From Mactromeris polynyma (taxonomy: Eukaryota > Mollusca > Bivalvia > Venerida > Mactridae): a DNA stretch of 64,000 nt. The position numbers and the translations under genes were made by a program. The stretch is from assembly GCA_032209605.1 (NCBI GenBank), contig JASFXZ010000027.1:10063372-10127371 (forward strand). Reading direction: 5' to 3'. The notes beneath the pieces are model-generated. The model was not told the DNA's origin, did not search any database, and saw only the letters and a program-made list of their open reading frames with translations. Below are positions 61,700 to 64,000 of the stretch, one piece after another. Numbering within the stretch: position 1 is the stretch's first letter; every line of letters begins with the position of its first letter.

Positions 61700-62309
61700 A
61701 TGGAGGGAACGGAATTAACGAAGAGATTTTCTGTAGTTGATTATGTTGTTTTTGGAATTCTCCTTCTTGGATCTTTGCTGATTGGAGTTTTCTTCGCATT
61801 TCGAGACAAGAAGCGCAATACAACAACCAACTATTTTCTTGGAGATAGAAAACTCAAAGCAATTCCTGTTGGACTTTCCTTTGTGGTAACTTTTCAGTCC
61901 TCTATCCTGATCTTGGGATTTCCAGCAGAAGGATATGCCTATGGAATGCAGTATGCCGTACAATGCATCGGTGTCATATTTGGATACTTAATCGCTGCTG
62001 TCATTGCTGTTCCGATATTCCATCCTTTGAAGATTACGAGCGTGTATGAATACTATAAGCTACGATACGGGAAGGACAAAGTGCGCTACATTGCGGTAAC
62101 ATTGGGTGTTATCCACTACACATTCTACATGGGTATCGTCATGTATGGCACGGCACTAGCGCTAGAATCTGTGGCTGGCCTTCCACAGTGGTCATCTATT
62201 GTTATATTTTCGACTGTATCTGTAATATACACATCTGTTGGTGGATTTAAGGCGGTTATATGGACAGATGTGTTCCAGTCTGTTGTCATGTTTACTGGAA
62301 TTGTTGCAG
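61700..62309 (+). CDS. SLC5 family sodium/solute symporter, first coding exon (gene runs off window)
   Basis: 203 codons plus one base, from ATG at 61700 (first in-frame Met) to donor G|GTAAGA at 62310. Hydrophobic helices lie at about residues 12-34, 52-73, 82-106, 127-150 and 155-178, and a sixth begins near 190. Family hallmarks: NYFLGDRKLKAIPVGLSF, FPAEGYAYGMQY, KITSVYEYYKLRYG and GGFKAVIWTDVFQSVVM, the last nearly invariant in SLC5. The closest resemblance is the monocarboxylate, multivitamin and iodide group (SLC5A5, A6, A8, A12), whose members couple Na+ to uptake of small anions or vitamins at the plasma membrane. The substrate cannot be told from this part. Family length is about 600 residues, so roughly two thirds lie downstream. 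Confidence 0.92.
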
Positions 62310-64000
62310 GTAAGAATGATTTTATCTCGGGCCAAAATTTAAATGAAATGTTCATTTGCCGTCTCCCTATCTACCCGGCGAAAACACACATCTCCACATC
62401 TCAGTAATTTCTGTAACATATATATTTTTAAAATAGCCGAGTTGGTCTGATTGCGAAAACACTGCCCTCAACAATTATCATGACCATCGACCTGTGTCAA
62501 CATTTGATCAGGAGTAGTATTTTATTAATTACTTTCAGAAGTTTTGATGTTTCTACCTACCTACATGCACAGCTTCTCCAAGTAGTAGCTGAGCTTAGCA
62601 AACACTTATATGCATGTGGTCTCAATCATGGTCAATGGTACTATTATCAACGAATGAGATACATTTCGATTTATCTATATGCTGAAACACCAACGAGTAA
62701 ACAGTATCAAATTGAACTGCTTACATAAGCAAATGTATACGCTTATGTAAGTCACTTATAGAAGTGTTCGTCTGTATAACCCAATGACCTTCACTACGCT
62801 ACTGACCGCAGATCAAAATTGATGTAAATGACAAATGTAAGCAAGTTTACACAAAGTATTGATTTTCATTTTGCAGTAAGTATGGCCTTCGTGTATCCAA
62901 TTTATTGTCGCCGCACTGAAGTGCGGCGTACTGTATGGAATGGGATATTTTTTTGTACATGGAGGGGCACGTGACTTTTTTTGTAAGTGGAGCGGCACGT
63001 GACTTAAATTTTTTCCAAGATTATTCGATTCAAGATAATTTTACCCACTGACAATAAAGTTTTACAGAAAAAGAATTTGTAATATTTTTTTATTGTTTTA
63101 TTTCATTTCATTTTAAAATCTTTTAATTTATTCCCTCATGTGGTGCACGATTTCAAATCGTCAAGGTCTATTTTGACTCATAAACTATTTGAAACCAGTC
63201 TACGGAAAGTTTATTTTTTTGTTTATTATCATCCGCAAATGGCAGAACATGTTCCCAGCGACGTTTACCGCGTTATCATGTCGCTAGACTGTGTTGCAGA
63301 CCTGTAGCAGACCGATGCAATATCTGTTTTTGTCGGACACATTGTCAGGTGAAAATGATCAATTAGAGCACCGTTTATTTTCGGAAATTGTTCAAGAAAA
63401 ATCAAATAGTCAAAAAGCGGTCCCGTCGAAAAGTATGACTTTCTAATTTGGGCGAAAAATTTATCGTCTGCGAATGTTTTATTCCACTCAATTTCGATGA
63501 TAAATGCGGTTAAAAGCGGCTGAGATCATTGTATGTGATAACCATGCAATCACTTTCGTTTTCGGGTCTATTATACGATAAAATCCGTACCGTACGGTCC
63601 GTAATGCCGCCCGCTCCGTATTTTACGAGGAATGAAAATTATTATAGTAAATTCAGAATACTATTATTTTCGCAAGTATATACTGATGGTTTATGTCTCA
63701 TAGTCTGTGCTATGACTATTCACATACAATTTACCTCACTGTATGTTTAGTTTATGTTTCATTTGTGACCTAGTTTTTATGTACAGCCGACTGTTTGAAA
63801 AATGTATTGCTTTTTGCACTTGATTGACTTGTGTTTGGGAGTATACATTGTCTTCATCTTTCAATTTGAATAATTAATAATTGATAGTGAGATGTTTGTT
63901 TAAACTTGAATAACAAGAATAAAATAGACAAGAAATAAGATAACAGTGCTACATTGAATCATCCCACAAGCTCAATTAGGAATGATTTGTAGACTATTAA
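62310..64000. other. Intron 1 of the SLC5 gene
   Basis: No second exon was recognised to the window edge. A perfect 9-bp-stem palindrome, CGCCGCACTGAAGTGCGGCG, lies at about 62910, followed by two GGCACGTGACTT words (62967 and 62994), a pattern typical of a dispersed repeat. The rest is AT-rich. Confidence 0.55.

Overview
The window looks like nuclear DNA of a bivalve mollusc. It is AT-rich and intron-rich. It carries dispersed repeats typical of bivalve genomes: blocks with GACCTTGACC and GGTGAGCTAAAA motifs, and blocks with GGGAGACATATG ends and GACGGACGGAC runs. It also holds a tRNA-derived SINE, mariner and pogo-like DNA transposon relics and several foldback MITEs. The bivalve assignment is an inference from repeat style and protein similarity; the species cannot be named.

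Layout. Positions 1-8443 are non-coding, either the long 3' UTR or the 3' flank of the first gene. Positions 8444-35950 (minus strand) hold one complete gene of 22 coding exons, reconstructed exon by exon. It is the orthologue of TRPC4AP (TRUSS), an armadillo-like adaptor and CUL4-DDB1 substrate receptor. The exons join in frame into 756 residues, against about 797 in human. Its introns carry most of the transposon relics, and two of these nearly touch splice donors: a 20-bp minisatellite beside exon 11 and a mariner end beside exon 8.

Positions 36625-38328 (plus strand) hold a single-exon gene, divergent from TRPC4AP across a 674-bp gap. It encodes an unrecognised 567-residue, mostly disordered protein with an RVSF motif (candidate PP1 docking site) and two short coiled-coil-like segments.

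Positions 38329-61699 are gene-poor. They contain a 1.4-kb 22-bp minisatellite with higher-order structure (47.9-49.4 kb), an intact SINE with target-site duplications (54.6-54.9 kb), a 157-bp tandem repeat (58.3-58.7 kb), two adjacent inverted SINE copies (59.1-59.7 kb) and a pogo-like foldback element (61.05-61.23 kb). Positions 61700-62309 (plus strand) are the first coding exon of an SLC5 sodium/solute symporter whose remaining exons lie beyond the window.

No operon-like or defence-like system was found. The most original items are the uncharacterised RVSF protein, the minisatellites and the nested or duplicated transposon structures beside TRPC4AP exons.
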